64,000 nucleotides of DNA from Variovorax sp. DXTD-1 (GTDB lineage: Bacteria > Pseudomonadota > Gammaproteobacteria > Burkholderiales > Burkholderiaceae_C), in the NCBI RefSeq assembly GCF_003984625.1, contig NZ_RWKH01000002.1, positions 124,001 through 188,000 on the forward strand, given 5' to 3'. This document shows positions 35,195 through 45,169 of the stretch, one piece after another. How positions within the stretch are numbered: position 1 is the stretch's first letter; each line of letters begins with the position of its first letter. The notes under the pieces were generated by a model. That model made no database searches and had not been told where the DNA came from. It worked only from the letters and a program-made list of their open reading frames with translations. Made by a program: the position numbers and the translations under genes.

Positions 35195-35298
35195 ATGGGC
35201 GCCGTTGTGCTCCAGCAACGGGCCCGGCGCCGCCAACCGAGGTCGTCTGGCGGTACCATCCAAAGGTCTTACTTTTCACGCCTGCCAAAGGAGCCCGG

Positions 35299-35655
35299 AT
35301 GGCCGGACAGCAACAAACTTCATCGCGTGGCGACACGTCACTCGAACAGACATTGGAGAAGACCGAAGCGGTTGCCGCGGACGTGCAGCGGGCATCGGAC
35401 AACCTTGCGGTCGTGAACACGGTCCTCGAACAAGGGCTGCCTGAAGAGGTACAGGTGGGCGACGTGGCCCAGGCCATCGAGCACACCAGCCAGCTCGAGG
35501 AAAAGCTGGCCAAGTCGGCGGAAACACTGGCCGAGGTCAACGCGGCCTTGAGCGAAGAAATCGAAAAGCGGCTCGAAGCCACTGCCGAGCGGGACGAAAG
35601 CCAGGCCGAGGCGGAAAAACTCAAGGCAAGGATTCGAGCTGGCGCGTCGGACTGA
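35299..35655 (+). CDS. Small coiled-coil protein
   Basis: A 118-residue, soluble, Glu/Ala/Lys-rich protein. The start at 35299 has AAGGAG at 5 bases, so the upstream open frame is rejected. Residues 15-112 show nearly continuous helical heptad character (QLEEKLAKSAETLAEVNAAL, then EEIEKRLEATAERDE), typical of a coiled coil. No family is recognised. It is the first gene of the ordinary chromosome to the right of the element. Confidence 0.7.
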   Translation: MAGQQQTSSRGDTSLEQTLEKTEAVAADVQRASDNLAVVNTVLEQGLPEEVQVGDVAQAIEHTSQLEEKLAKSAETLAEVNAALSEEIEKRLEATAERDESQAEAEKLKARIRAGASD

Positions 35656-35763
35656 CCGTCTTTTCGGTCCGTCCCAGCCGAATGGATTGCGCCTTATCCC
35701 TTCTCCTACGCTGCGGACTCATCCGGCACGCTACGCTATTGGTTCTCAAAGCGAAACCACGGC

Positions 35764-36156
35764 ATGGCCCTCATCACGTTCCTCGTAGAGGACAACAAGA
35801 CCATCAGAGACAACCTGGTTCCGGCCCTCGAGGATCTTGTCAATGGACAGGTCGTCGGGTTTGCTGAAACCGAGTCGGCCGCGCTCGCCTGGCTTGCCGC
35901 CCATCCCCATGACTGGCAGCTTCTCATCATCGACCTGTTCCTGAAGGAAGGCTCCGGCCTTGGCGTGCTCTCCGGCTGCAAGACCCGCGGACCCGGCCAA
36001 CGCGTGGTGGTGCTGAGCAACTACGTCACGGCCGACATTCGCGCCCGCTGCGAGGCATTGGGCGCCGACGCGGTCTTCGACAAATCGCGCGATCTCGACG
36101 CCTTCATCGAATACTGCAACACCGACCGGCCCTCGGGCCACGCCGCCCTCACCTGA
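35764..36156 (+). CDS. Single-domain response regulator (CheY-like)
   Basis: A 130-residue receiver domain without an output domain. The acidic pocket E9-D10 (LVEDN), phosphoacceptor D57 (LIIDLFL), the switch Ser in VVLSNY and the conserved Lys in DKSRD are all present, so it should accept a phosphoryl group. No cognate histidine kinase is adjacent, so the partner must be elsewhere. It ends just before a bidirectional terminator. A signalling role is clear; the pathway is unknown. Confidence 0.85.
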   Translation: MALITFLVEDNKTIRDNLVPALEDLVNGQVVGFAETESAALAWLAAHPHDWQLLIIDLFLKEGSGLGVLSGCKTRGPGQRVVVLSNYVTADIRARCEALGADAVFDKSRDLDAFIEYCNTDRPSGHAALT

Positions 36157-36181
36157 TTACCGGCGTAAGGCGGCCGGCAAT

Positions 36182-36210
36182 AAAAAAGGGCCCGAAGGCC
36201 CTTTTTCTTT
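36182..36210. terminator. Bidirectional terminator
   Basis: AGGGCC / GGCCCT stem with a CGAA loop, flanked by an A-run and a T-run. It serves the response regulator gene on the plus strand and the substrate-binding protein gene on the minus strand. Confidence 0.85.
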
Positions 36211-36243
36211 TTTGCGCATTGCTGCGCCATGCGGTGAAGCCGA

Positions 36244-37449
36244 TCAGCGCACCACGGCGATTTGCGTACGCACGCCACCCTTGTAGGTGAAGAGGGTCAG
36301 CGCGCCGTTCTTGATGTCGCCCTTTTCGTCAAAGGCGATCGGGCCGGTCACGCCCTTGTATTGCACCTTGCCGACTTCCGGCAGGTACTTTTCAGGGTCG
36401 GCGGAACCGGCCTTGACCATGGCTTCGGCCAGCACGTTGACCGCGTCGTACACGTACGGTGCATAGATCTGCACGTCCACGCCGTTCTTGGCCTTGAACT
36501 TGGCCTTGAAGTCTTCCAGCGGCTGCTTGAAGTCGCCGTCGACACCGCCGGCTTCGGCGCAAACCACCATCTCTTCGCCGATGGCATCGCCAGCCAGCTT
36601 CGGCAGTTCTCCGGTGCACAGGCCGTCGCCGCCCATGAACTTGACGTTCAGGCCGAGCTGCTTGACCTGCTTGAGCATCGGCCCGCCAACGGCGTCCATG
36701 CCGCCGAAGAACAGCACGTCGGGCTTGGCAGCCTTGAGCTTGGTCAGGATGGCGTTGAAGTCGGTCGACTTGTCGGTGGTGAACTCGTGGCCGACGATGG
36801 TCGCGCCAGCAGCCTTGGCCGCCTTTTCGAATTCTTCGGCAACGCCCTGGCCGTAGGCCGTGCGGTCGTCGATCACGGCGATGTTCTTGCCCTTGAGCGT
36901 TTCAACGGCGTACTTGCCCAGCGTGCCGCCGAGTTGCGTGTCGTCGGCCACCACGCGGAACGTGGTCTTGAAGCCTTGGCGCGTGTACTTGGGGTTGGTT
37001 GCCGAAGGCGAAATCTGCGGAATGCCGGCGTCGCTGTACAGCTTGGAAGCGGGGATGGTGGTGCCCGAATTCAGGTGGCCCACGATACCGTTGACCTTGC
37101 TGTCGACCAGCTTCTGGGCCACTGCCGTGCCTTGCTTCGGATCGCCTGCGTCGTCTTCGGGCAGCAGTTCGAACTTGGCGACCTTGTCGCCGATCTTGAG
37201 GCCCTTGGCATTCAGGTCTTCGATGGCCATCCGGGCGCCGAACTCATTGTCCTTGCCAAGGTGGGCAATCGGACCGCTGGTGGGTGCCACGTGGCCGATC
37301 TTGACGACCAGTGCGTCTGCCGGAGGCGCTGCAGGTGCCGGGGCCGCTGCCGTGGGCGCCGGTGCGGCGGGTGCAGCTGCTTCTTCTTTTTTGCCGCAAG
37401 CCACAAGCGTGAGTGCAGCCAGTGCGACCGCAGTCCATTTCAATTGCAT
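36244..37449 (-). CDS. Branched-chain amino acid ABC transporter substrate-binding lipoprotein (LivJ/LivK family)
   Basis: The 401-residue protein has a lipoprotein signal with lipobox LVAC (Cys18), an Ala/Pro-rich tether, then a type I periplasmic binding fold: VKIGHVAPTSGPIAHLGKDNEFGARMAIEDLNAKG is the typical LivK N-terminus. It should capture branched-chain amino acids or related ligands and deliver them to a LivHMGF permease, which is not in the window, so it may be an orphan receptor. ATG at 37449 has GGAGG upstream; the longer frame to 37524 has no signal. Confidence 0.9.
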   Translation of the reverse strand: MQLKWTAVALAALTLVACGKKEEAAAPAAPAPTAAAPAPAAPPADALVVKIGHVAPTSGPIAHLGKDNEFGARMAIEDLNAKGLKIGDKVAKFELLPEDDAGDPKQGTAVAQKLVDSKVNGIVGHLNSGTTIPASKLYSDAGIPQISPSATNPKYTRQGFKTTFRVVADDTQLGGTLGKYAVETLKGKNIAVIDDRTAYGQGVAEEFEKAAKAAGATIVGHEFTTDKSTDFNAILTKLKAAKPDVLFFGGMDAVGGPMLKQVKQLGLNVKFMGGDGLCTGELPKLAGDAIGEEMVVCAEAGGVDGDFKQPLEDFKAKFKAKNGVDVQIYAPYVYDAVNVLAEAMVKAGSADPEKYLPEVGKVQYKGVTGPIAFDEKGDIKNGALTLFTYKGGVRTQIAVVR

Positions 37450-37589
37450 GAGAACCTCCAGAACATGGATAAATAAAACCAAACAAGAAACCGGTCGTGT
37501 GATCCGGGCGCGCAGACCTCGCAAGTTTCGCGCCGCGGACCAGCGGCACCCTCACGCCTACCGACCTGCGGCGCAGTTTAGCTGAAGCT

Positions 37590-38003
37590 TTATGCTCCGG
37601 AAGCTGGCGTAGACCCTGTGTTTTCCGAGAGCTCGGCGGCCATTGCCTCGATGACCAAAGCACGCAAAACGGCCTCGATTTCTTCGCGCAGCCGAGGCAG
37701 CATCGAATCGAGTTGCTGCTGGACGGCGGCCGAAACCGTGTCGCTCAAGCGCTCCTCCAAAGACAGGTCCACGCGCTGCAGCACCCGATGCAAAAGCTGC
37801 TCTTCGAGGCGCACGATTTCGGCGTCGGACCGCTGCTCGGCCGGGGGCAACGCCACGGCCTCGGCGGGGTCGACCGGCGGTGCCGGCGTGCTGGCGGGAA
37901 CAGGTGGCTTGCCGGCCTCGGCGGCCACGGGCTCGGCCGGGAGATCGAGCACGGTGGTCAAGGTAGGAACGAACCGGGGCGGAGTACGCAGCGTGCTGGC
38001 CAT
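37590..38003 (-). CDS. Hypothetical protein downstream of holC
   Basis: A 137-residue protein with a Pro/Ala-rich N-terminal half and a helical Glu/Arg-rich C-terminal half (LEEQLLHRVLQRVDL, LEERLSDTVSAAVQQQLDSM). It starts at 38003 overlapping the holC stop by 1 base (TGATG), so the two are translationally coupled. No domain is recognised. It is the third gene of the pepA-holC unit. Confidence 0.7.
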   Translation of the reverse strand: MASTLRTPPRFVPTLTTVLDLPAEPVAAEAGKPPVPASTPAPPVDPAEAVALPPAEQRSDAEIVRLEEQLLHRVLQRVDLSLEERLSDTVSAAVQQQLDSMLPRLREEIEAVLRALVIEAMAAELSENTGSTPASGA

Positions 38004-38446
38004 CAGGAAGCGCTCCTCGCAAAATCGTGCGGCTGGATGGTGTAGCCCCGGTCGGCATAGTGGCGCCATCGCGAACGGCCGATCTGCCGGTCCGTGGCCT
38101 CGTCGCTCACGATGTCGATGAGGCGCTCGAACCGCTCGAAGCCCGCCGGAACCTCGGGCCCCAGGTTCACGAGCATCTCGCGATGCGGAAGCGAGGCAAC
38201 ATCCGCACCTTCGACCGAAAGGATGACCGGCGAACGGGCAACCATGTGCGCCTGCGCGTCGCCGCGGCAATGCGCGATGAAGTCGGACGGCGAGAGTTGC
38301 CAGAGCGCGGCATCCACGGCCTCCAGCATCTGCGCGTCGCCCACCACCACCACGCGCAGCCCGCGCGCGCTCACGGCCTTCCGAACCAGCCGGCACGCGT
38401 AGTTGACCTTGTCCGGCGTATTGAAGTGAAAGCCGATTTCCGTCAC
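38003..38446 (-). CDS. holC: DNA polymerase III chi subunit
   Basis: The 147-residue product matches HolC, which links the clamp loader (through psi, HolD) to single-stranded DNA-binding protein. The start is a GTG (38446) overlapping the pepA stop (GTGA), and the N-terminus [19 protein letters not shown] is typical. The internal [10 protein letters not shown] and the Arg/Glu-rich end fit the family. The pepA-holC order is common in proteobacteria. Function is well established. Confidence 0.9.
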   Translation of the reverse strand: MTEIGFHFNTPDKVNYACRLVRKAVSARGLRVVVVGDAQMLEAVDAALWQLSPSDFIAHCRGDAQAHMVARSPVILSVEGADVASLPHREMLVNLGPEVPAGFERFERLIDIVSDEATDRQIGRSRWRHYADRGYTIQPHDFARSAS

Positions 38447-39978
38447 TGTGCAGACCGGGCCTTTCGCGCGGCGGGGCCGGCGTTCTTGCGCGCGGCCTTC
38501 GGCGCGGGCGCGGCCTTGGCCGCACCGCTGCGTGCGCGCTCCATCAGGTAAGACACCAGCAGGCCCACCGGGCGGCCGGTCGATCCCTTGGCGGCCCCGC
38601 TCTTCCAGGCCGTGCCTGCGATGTCCAGGTGCGCCCACGCAAAATCGCCAGCAAAGCGCTGCAGGAACTTGGCGGCCGTGATGGCGCCGCCGGCACGGCC
38701 CGCCACGTTGGCCACATCGGCAAAGTTGCTCTTGAGGCCGTCGGCATATTCGTCGTCGAGCGGCAGACGCCAGCAACGGTCTTGCGATTCTTCTCCGGCC
38801 GCCTGGAGCGCGGCGGCCAAGGTTTCATCGGCCGTGAAGAGGCCGCTGCGCACGCCGCCCAGCGCCACCACGCAGGCGCCGGTGAGGGTGGCAATGTCGA
38901 TCACGGCGGCGGGGTCGAAGCGCTTGGCGTACGTCAGTGCGTCGCACAGGATGAGGCGCCCTTCCGCATCGGTGTTCAGCACCTCGATGGTCTGCCCGCT
39001 CATGCTGGTGACCACGTCGCCGGGCTTGATGGCCCGGCCGTCGTTCATGTTCTCGCATGAGGGCACCAGGCCCACCACGTTGATGTCGGGCTGGATTTCG
39101 CCCAGCGCGCGGAAGGTGCCGAGCACGCTGGCCGCACCGCACATGTCGAACTTCATCTCGTCCATTTCGGCCGCCGGCTTGAGCGAGACGCCGCCGGTGT
39201 CGAAGGTAATGCCCTTGCCGACCAGCACCACGGGTGCCTGGTCCTTCGGGCCGCCCTGGTAGCGCAGCACGATGAAGCGCAGCGGCTCGGCCGAGCCTTG
39301 CGCCACGGCCGCGAACGAGCCCATGCCGAGCTTCTGCACTTCCTTGGGGCCAAGCACTTCGCATTTGATGCGGGGCAGCTTGGCCAAGCCCTGGGCGGCG
39401 TCAGCCAGCAAGGTGGGCGTGCAATAGTTGCCTGGGCGGTTGCCCCATTCCTTGGCGAATTCGATGCCGGACACCGTGGCCCGGGCTTCGTCGAAGGCCT
39501 TGCTCACAGCCGCCGAATCGGCCACGCCGAGCGTGAGGTTGCGGATGGTGCGTCCGCCGTCGCCGTTCGAAGCCTTCGATTTCGTCGTGGTGTAGACGTA
39601 GCTGGCGTCGGCCGCCGCGGCAACGGCGCAGGCCACCGCCGTACCGTCGGCCTCATGCGCAAACACGATCACCACCCGCTTGGGCGCATGGGCCTTGGCC
39701 GCATTGACCGCCGCAATGACGCCGCTGCGCACCGACGCGGGCTTGCCGTCGCCAATGGCGGCGAGCACCACGCGCGAGGCCACCACCTCGTCTGGATGGT
39801 AGAGCGCGAGCAGCTTGCCGGCCTTGTCGGGCAGGTCGCCGGCCTTGCGCGCGCTGGCAATCAGGGCGGAAAGCGGGTCCTTGGCGGTGATGGGGGCGCT
39901 GCCGACGAGCACGATCAGAACGTCGGATTTTTCGGCCGCGGCGCGGGCGACGGTGAGGGTCTTGAGCTGAAAGTCCAT
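38443..39978 (-). CDS. pepA: Leucyl aminopeptidase (cytosol aminopeptidase, M17)
   Basis: A 511-residue M17 metallopeptidase that removes N-terminal residues from peptides using two metal ions. The signature NTDAEGRL is at residues 335-342, with the catalytic Arg341. The KGITFDTGG metal-site stretch lies about 75 residues earlier, with MCGAA between, as expected. PepA of E. coli is also a DNA-binding transcription factor. The gene starts only 21 bases from the divergent lptF start. Confidence 0.96.
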   Translation of the reverse strand: MDFQLKTLTVARAAAEKSDVLIVLVGSAPITAKDPLSALIASARKAGDLPDKAGKLLALYHPDEVVASRVVLAAIGDGKPASVRSGVIAAVNAAKAHAPKRVVIVFAHEADGTAVACAVAAAADASYVYTTTKSKASNGDGGRTIRNLTLGVADSAAVSKAFDEARATVSGIEFAKEWGNRPGNYCTPTLLADAAQGLAKLPRIKCEVLGPKEVQKLGMGSFAAVAQGSAEPLRFIVLRYQGGPKDQAPVVLVGKGITFDTGGVSLKPAAEMDEMKFDMCGAASVLGTFRALGEIQPDINVVGLVPSCENMNDGRAIKPGDVVTSMSGQTIEVLNTDAEGRLILCDALTYAKRFDPAAVIDIATLTGACVVALGGVRSGLFTADETLAAALQAAGEESQDRCWRLPLDDEYADGLKSNFADVANVAGRAGGAITAAKFLQRFAGDFAWAHLDIAGTAWKSGAAKGSTGRPVGLLVSYLMERARSGAAKAAPAPKAARKNAGPAARKARSAQ

Positions 39979-39999
39979 AATCCTTTTTTTCCTCGAACG

Positions 40000-41142
40000 A
40001 TGTTATTCCATTCTTCCCTACGCAAGGAGCTGTCGCGCAGCTTCGGAGCGACCCTCGTGGTCCTGGTCACCATCGTGATGACCATGATGCTCATCCGCAC
40101 GCTCGGGCTCGCCTCCAAGGGCAGCGTGAACCCGTCCGAAGTGTTCCTCGTGATGGCCTACACGGTGCTCGGCTACATGCCGACCATCCTTAGCCTGAGC
40201 CTGTTCATCGCCATTGTCGGCACCTTGTCGCGCATGTACCGCGACAGCGAGATGGTGATCTGGTTTTCCAGCGGGCGCGGGCTGGTCGACTTCGTGCAGC
40301 CGCTGTTCCGCTTTGCCTGGCCGGTGCTCGCGCTCATCGCCATCATGGCCTTGCTGGGCTGGCCCTGGGCCAACTCGCAGACCATCGGCATGCGCGCGCA
40401 GTATGAAAGGCGCAGCGACATCGAACGCGTCACGCCCGGCGAATTCCGCGAATCGGCCGGGCGCATCCGCGTCTTCTTCATCGACAAGGACACGCCCGAC
40501 GGCGCCACGGCCACCAACGTGTTCATCTGGGCCATCGAGCGGGGGCTGCAGATCACCACATCGGCGCGCAGCGGCCGCATCGAGAACGTGGGCGAGCACC
40601 GCTACCTGATGCTGAGCAACGGCCAGCGGGTCGAACGCCCGCTGCTGCCCACGGCAACCTCGGGCCTCAAGATCAGCGAATTCGAGACCTACGGCACCCG
40701 CGCCGGCGGCAACGACTCGTTTACCACCGACTCCACGCCGGCCCGCGCCAAGCCTACGCTCCAGCTCCTGCGAGAGCCCGGCGACGCGAACCGCGGCGAA
40801 CTCGCCTGGCGCATCGGCATGCTGCTGGCTGCCATCAACTTCGTGCTGCTCGCACTGACCGTCTCCAGCGTCAACCCGCGCGTGGGGCGCAGCGGCAACC
40901 TGCTGTTTGCGCTGTTCGCCTTCGTCGTCTACTACAACATGCTCAATCTCGGCCAAAGCTGGATCAGCTCGGGCCGCTACGGCATGGGCTCCTTCATGCT
41001 GCTGCTTCACGGCGGCGTGCTGCTGATCGGCGTGGCATGGCTGGTTTTGCGCAATAACAACTGGGGCAGGCGGCGCAGGACGGAACGCGTCATTGCCGGC
41101 GGCCTGCCGTCCCAGCCCAACACGATCGACCCGACCACGTGA
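40000..41142 (+). CDS. lptF: LPS export permease LptF
   Basis: A 380-residue YjgP/YjgQ-family inner-membrane protein. Three N-terminal transmembrane helices (about residues 15-110) are followed by a periplasmic beta-jellyroll domain (about 110-265) and three C-terminal helices (about 280-365). LptF pairs with LptG and LptB2 to extract lipopolysaccharide and pass it to LptC. The ATG at 40000 gives the correct family length; the antisense-derived upstream frame is discarded. It overlaps lptG by 4 bases. Confidence 0.94.
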   Translation: MLFHSSLRKELSRSFGATLVVLVTIVMTMMLIRTLGLASKGSVNPSEVFLVMAYTVLGYMPTILSLSLFIAIVGTLSRMYRDSEMVIWFSSGRGLVDFVQPLFRFAWPVLALIAIMALLGWPWANSQTIGMRAQYERRSDIERVTPGEFRESAGRIRVFFIDKDTPDGATATNVFIWAIERGLQITTSARSGRIENVGEHRYLMLSNGQRVERPLLPTATSGLKISEFETYGTRAGGNDSFTTDSTPARAKPTLQLLREPGDANRGELAWRIGMLLAAINFVLLALTVSSVNPRVGRSGNLLFALFAFVVYYNMLNLGQSWISSGRYGMGSFMLLLHGGVLLIGVAWLVLRNNNWGRRRRTERVIAGGLPSQPNTIDPTT

Positions 41143-42248
41143 AAACAATCCGACGCCTGATCTACGTCGAGGCATTGAAGGCCGTGGCCTTCGTGACGCT
41201 CGGCTTCCTGAGCCTGTTCTTCTTCTTCGACTTTGTCGATGAACTGCAATCCATCGGCAAGCCAGAAAGCCTTGCCTACGGCCCGGCGCAGGCACTGGTC
41301 TACGTGACCCTGCTCATTCCAAGCCACCTTTATGAGCTGCTTCCCATCACGGTGCTGATCGGCTGCATCTTCGTGATGGCGCGGCTGGCGCAAAGCTCCG
41401 AATACACCATTCTTCGCACCAGCGGCCTCGGCCCCTGGCGCGCGCTGCGCACCCTGCTGCTGCTGGGCGTGGGTTTCGTTTTTCTGACCTTTGCCATCGG
41501 CGACTACATCGCGCCGGCGTCCGAGCGCACGGGCCAGCTGCTCAAGTCGCGCTACCAGGGCACCTTCTCGCTGGTCGGCAACACGGGCGCGTGGCTCAAG
41601 GAAAAGCGCGGCGACGTGTCGTACGCCGTCAACGTGCTGTCCATCTCGCGCGACGGCTCCCTGCGGAATGCGCGCATCTTCGAGTTCGACGAGAAGGGCT
41701 ATGTGCGCAAGCAGCTGCTCGCAACTTCCGCGCGCATCCTGGAAGACCGCTGGGTCTTGTCGGACGTCGAGCTGCAGGACTACGACACGCGCAGCGACGC
41801 CAACAAGGCGCACATCCTGACCAGCCGGGTGCCAGAGATCGAGTGGCCGACCACCCTCACGGCCGAAATGGTGTCGGTGGCCCTCTTGCGGCCCGACCGC
41901 ATGAGCACCATCGACCTGTTCGACTACATCAGCCACCTCGAAGCCAACGGGCAGACCGCCCAGCGCTACGAGATCCAGTTCTGGCGGAAGGTCTTCTATC
42001 CGCTTTCGTGCCTGGTGATGGTGGTGCTCGCCCTGCCCTTCGCGTACCTGCACTTCCGCCAGACCGGCATCACCACCTATGTGTTCGGCGGCGTGATGAT
42101 CGGCATCAGCTTTTTCCTGCTGAACAACGTGTTCGGCTATCTCGGCAACCTGAGCAACTGGTCACCATGGCTGACCGCGGCGGCGCCAGGGCTGATCTAT
42201 TCGGTCATGTCGCTTGCCGCATTCAGCTGGCTCGTTCTTCGAAGATAG
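41139..42248 (+). CDS. lptG: LPS export permease LptG
   Basis: The 369-residue partner of LptF with the same fold: N-terminal helices (about residues 12-110), a periplasmic jellyroll (about 125-275) and C-terminal helices (about 280-368). It starts on a GTG (41139) overlapping the lptF stop (GTGA), so the subunits are made in coupled fashion. The order lptF-lptG, divergent from pepA, is the usual one. Function is well established. Confidence 0.94.
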   Translation: MKTIRRLIYVEALKAVAFVTLGFLSLFFFFDFVDELQSIGKPESLAYGPAQALVYVTLLIPSHLYELLPITVLIGCIFVMARLAQSSEYTILRTSGLGPWRALRTLLLLGVGFVFLTFAIGDYIAPASERTGQLLKSRYQGTFSLVGNTGAWLKEKRGDVSYAVNVLSISRDGSLRNARIFEFDEKGYVRKQLLATSARILEDRWVLSDVELQDYDTRSDANKAHILTSRVPEIEWPTTLTAEMVSVALLRPDRMSTIDLFDYISHLEANGQTAQRYEIQFWRKVFYPLSCLVMVVLALPFAYLHFRQTGITTYVFGGVMIGISFFLLNNVFGYLGNLSNWSPWLTAAAPGLIYSVMSLAAFSWLVLRR

Positions 42249-42263
42249 AAGCAGGAGCCGGAC

Positions 42264-42638
42264 ATGACCACGGTGAATGCAAGGGGCATCATCCTCCTGG
42301 CCCATGGCTCGCGCGACGAGCGCTGGCGCGAACCCATCGAGGCCGTGGCCGCGCGCGTCACGGCGCTCGATCCGCAAGCGCGGGTGGTTTGCGCCTATAT
42401 GGAGCTGGCAACGCCCGACCTGCGCACCGCATCGGCAGCGTTGATTGCGAGCGGCGCCAGCTCGCTCAGGGTCGTTCCGCTGTTCCTGGGCATGGGCAAG
42501 CACGCCCGCGAAGACCTTCCGCTGCAACTCGACGCCCTGCGCGGCACTTGGCCCGAGGTCGAGTTCCAGCTCGCTAACATCGTCGGCGAAGAGCCCGAAC
42601 TGGTCGAACTGCTGGCCAGAATCGCAACCAAATCTTGA
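42264..42638 (+). CDS. CbiX/SirB-type sirohydrochlorin chelatase-like protein
   Basis: A 124-residue single-domain chelatase with the N-terminal LLAHGSRDERWREPIE motif (catalytic His) and VVPLFLGMGKHAREDL containing the second His. The short form inserts Fe or Co into sirohydrochlorin for sirohaem or cobalamin synthesis. CAGGAG precedes the ATG. It lies directly before cysB, in keeping with sirohaem being needed for sulfite reduction. Which metal it uses cannot be told. Confidence 0.85.
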   Translation: MTTVNARGIILLAHGSRDERWREPIEAVAARVTALDPQARVVCAYMELATPDLRTASAALIASGASSLRVVPLFLGMGKHAREDLPLQLDALRGTWPEVEFQLANIVGEEPELVELLARIATKS

Positions 42639-42675
42639 ACTCCCGGGCATTTCGATAGACTCCGAAGGCATAATG

Positions 42676-42697
42676 AATTCCGCAATAAGACGGAATT
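42676..42697. promoter_or_regulatory. Inverted repeat immediately upstream of cysB
   Basis: AATTCCG (42676-42682) and CGGAATT (42691-42697) form a perfect 7-base inverted repeat 4 bases before the cysB ATG. It may be an autoregulatory operator or a start-masking hairpin. Confidence 0.5.
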
Positions 42698-42701
42698 TGA
42701 T

Positions 42702-43643
42702 ATGAATCTGCACCAATTCAAGTTTGTTCAGGAGGCCGTACGGCGCAACCTGAACCTCACGGAGGCGGCCAAGGCGCTCCACACTTCGCAGCCCGGCGTG
42801 TCCAAAGCCATCATCGAGCTCGAAGAAGAACTCGGCGTCGAAATCTTCGCCCGCCACGGCAAGCGCCTCAAGCGAGTGACGGAGCCGGGCCAGCACGTCA
42901 TTGCCAGCATCGAGCTGATCATGCGGGAAGTGGGCAACCTCAAGCGCATCGGCGAGCAGTTCAGCGCGCAGGACAGCGGCACCCTCTCCATTGCCACCAC
43001 CCACACCCAGGCCCGCTACGTGCTGCCGGTGCCGGTGGCCAAGCTGCGCGAGGCCTACCCCAAGGTGAACGTAAGCCTGCACCAGGGCTCGCCCGACCAG
43101 GTGGCGCGCATGGTGATCGACGAAATTGCCGAGGTGGGCATTGCGACCGAATCGCTCGCGGACTACACAGAGCTGGTGACCCTGCCCTGCTACGAATGGC
43201 AGCATGTGCTGGTGCTCCCCAAAGACCACCCGCTGGCGGCCAAGGAGCGCATTTCTCTCGAAGACTTGGCGCACGAACCCATCATTACCTACCACCCGTC
43301 GTTCACCGGCCGCACACGCATCGACCATGCCTTTGCGCAGAAAAAGCTCACGCCGCGCATCGCGCTCGAGGCCATCGACTCCGACGTGATCAAGACCTAT
43401 GTGCGGCTGGGCCTGGGCGTGGGTATCGTGGCTGAGATGGCGGTGCGCGACGAGTCGAATGCCGACCTCGTGGTGCGCCCCATGGGCCATGTCTTCGGCC
43501 AGAACATCGCACGCGTCGCGTTCAAGCGCAGCGCCTACCTGCGCAACTTCGTGTTCAAGTTTGCCGAGCTGCTGTCCGACCGGCTCGACCGCAATCTGAT
43601 CGCCAAGGCCCTGAGCGGGCATCAGCAAGACTACGATCTTTGA
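42702..43643 (+). CDS. cysB: LysR-type regulator CysB
   Basis: A 313-residue LysR regulator of sulfur assimilation. The N-terminal helix-turn-helix (MNLHQFKFVQEAVRRNLNLT, then AAKALHTSQPGVSKAI) and the CysB-type effector domain with TTHTQARYVLP are highly characteristic. CysB responds to N-acetylserine or O-acetylserine and activates cysteine biosynthesis genes. An inverted repeat precedes the start. It stands as a single gene. Confidence 0.94.
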   Translation: MNLHQFKFVQEAVRRNLNLTEAAKALHTSQPGVSKAIIELEEELGVEIFARHGKRLKRVTEPGQHVIASIELIMREVGNLKRIGEQFSAQDSGTLSIATTHTQARYVLPVPVAKLREAYPKVNVSLHQGSPDQVARMVIDEIAEVGIATESLADYTELVTLPCYEWQHVLVLPKDHPLAAKERISLEDLAHEPIITYHPSFTGRTRIDHAFAQKKLTPRIALEAIDSDVIKTYVRLGLGVGIVAEMAVRDESNADLVVRPMGHVFGQNIARVAFKRSAYLRNFVFKFAELLSDRLDRNLIAKALSGHQQDYDL

Positions 43644-43674
43644 TATTCAGCAGCCCCAGCTTCCGACCACGACC

Positions 43675-44850
43675 ATGAGCACTGTTCTTTCCGCCCCACG
43701 CACGCCGGAGATCACCACCAAGCTGCCCGCCGTCGGCACCACCATCTTCACCGTGATGTCCGCGCTGGCAGCCGAGAAGAACGCGGTGAACCTCGGCCAG
43801 GGCTTTCCCGACTTCAACTGCGACCCGAAGCTGCTCGAAGACGTGACGGCCGCCATGGCCGCGGGCCACAACCAATATCCGCCGATGCCCGGCATTCCCG
43901 CACTGCGCGAAGCCATTGCCGGCAAGATTGCTGCGCTCTACGGCCACAGCTACAACGCTGCCATCGAGATCACGGTGACCGCGGGTGCCACGCAGGCAAT
44001 CATCACGGCCATTCTTGCCGTGGTGCGCGCGGGCGACGAGGTGATTGTTCTGGAGCCCTGCTACGACAGCTACGTGCCCAACATCGAGCTTGCAGGGGGC
44101 AGCGTGGTGCGCGTTCCGCTCACCCCGGGCACGTTCCGGCCCGACTTCGACAAGATTGCTGCTGCGCTGTCGCCGCGCACGCGCGCCATCATCGTCAACA
44201 CGCCGCACAACCCGAGCGCCACCATCTGGACCGCGGCCGAAATGCGCAAGCTCGAAGAGCTGCTCGCGCCGACAGACGTGTTCGTGATTGCCGACGAGGT
44301 GTACGAGCACATGATCTACGACGGTGCGCAGCACGAAAGCGTGGCGCGCTTCCCGGGTCTGGCGGCGCGCAGCTTCATCGTGAGCAGCTTCGGCAAGACC
44401 TATCATGTCACCGGCTGGAAAGTCGGCTACGTGGCGGCGCCGGCACCGCTCATGGCGGAATTCCGCAAGGTGCACCAGTTCAACGTGTTCACGGTGAACA
44501 CGCCCATGCAGCATGCGCTCGCGCAGTACATGGCCGACCCGAAGCCGTACCTCGAGCTTCCGGCCTTCTACCAGCACAAGCGCGACCTGTTCGCCGCCGG
44601 TTTGGCCGAAAAGACCCGCTTCAAGCTGCTGCGCAGCGAAGGCAGCTACTTCCAGTGCGTCGACATCTCGGCAGTCAGCGATCTCTCCGAAGCCGACTTC
44701 TGCCTGTGGCTCACCAGCGAGATCGGGGTGGCGGCCATTCCGCTATCGGCCTTCTACGGCAATGGCTTCGACCAGCGCGTGGTCCGTTTCTGTTTCGCCA
44801 AGAAGGACGAGACACTGATCTCCGCGCTGAACCGTCTCGCCCGCTTATGA
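43675..44850 (+). CDS. Pyridoxal-phosphate aminotransferase (YbdL/methionine aminotransferase type)
   Basis: A 391-residue class I aminotransferase. The PLP-lysine motif is SFGKTYHVTGWKVGY (about residue 241), with NLGQGFPDF near residue 40, VTAGATQA and NTPHNPSA. Closest in my recall to YbdL, which transaminates methionine and aromatic amino acids. The gene is immediately after cysB, which fits a methionine link. Substrate is inferred. Confidence 0.87.
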   Translation: MSTVLSAPRTPEITTKLPAVGTTIFTVMSALAAEKNAVNLGQGFPDFNCDPKLLEDVTAAMAAGHNQYPPMPGIPALREAIAGKIAALYGHSYNAAIEITVTAGATQAIITAILAVVRAGDEVIVLEPCYDSYVPNIELAGGSVVRVPLTPGTFRPDFDKIAAALSPRTRAIIVNTPHNPSATIWTAAEMRKLEELLAPTDVFVIADEVYEHMIYDGAQHESVARFPGLAARSFIVSSFGKTYHVTGWKVGYVAAPAPLMAEFRKVHQFNVFTVNTPMQHALAQYMADPKPYLELPAFYQHKRDLFAAGLAEKTRFKLLRSEGSYFQCVDISAVSDLSEADFCLWLTSEIGVAAIPLSAFYGNGFDQRVVRFCFAKKDETLISALNRLARL

Positions 44851-44985
44851 GGGGGCCGAGGCGGCTTCAAGGCCGACGCCAACGGTAGGACAGTCCTGAC
44901 CGCCGAAGGAGCGGCTTTCCGGCGTGTGTTGCGCCCCCGGACACCGAGCATCGATGCTCGTAACAACAACGTCCAGGAGAAAAGC

Positions 44986-45144
44986 ATGTCCCTCTCGTTC
45001 ATTCTGCTGATCATTCTGATCTTGCTGCTGATCGGCGCGCTGCCGAGCTGGGGTTACAGCCGGAGCTGGGGCTATTGGCCCAGCGGCGGCCTGGGCCTGG
45101 TCGTGCTGATCGTGGTCATCCTGGTGCTCATGGGACGCATATAG
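44986..45144 (+). CDS. DUF3309 small membrane protein
   Basis: A 52-residue protein made of two hydrophobic segments (residues 4-20 and 34-49) separated by a WGYSRSWGYWPSGG linker. This is the DUF3309 layout, found widely in proteobacteria and often induced under stress. CAGGAG lies upstream. No function is established. It ends before a bidirectional terminator. Confidence 0.85.
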   Translation: MSLSFILLIILILLLIGALPSWGYSRSWGYWPSGGLGLVVLIVVILVLMGRI

Positions 45145-45169
45145 CGGTCCCGCGTAGTTCTCGCACCTG

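Noticed and set aside
35100..35200. tRNA or tmRNA at the integrase edge
   Set aside because: No T-loop, CCA end or alanine-type acceptor pairing is present; only promoter, hairpin and terminator.
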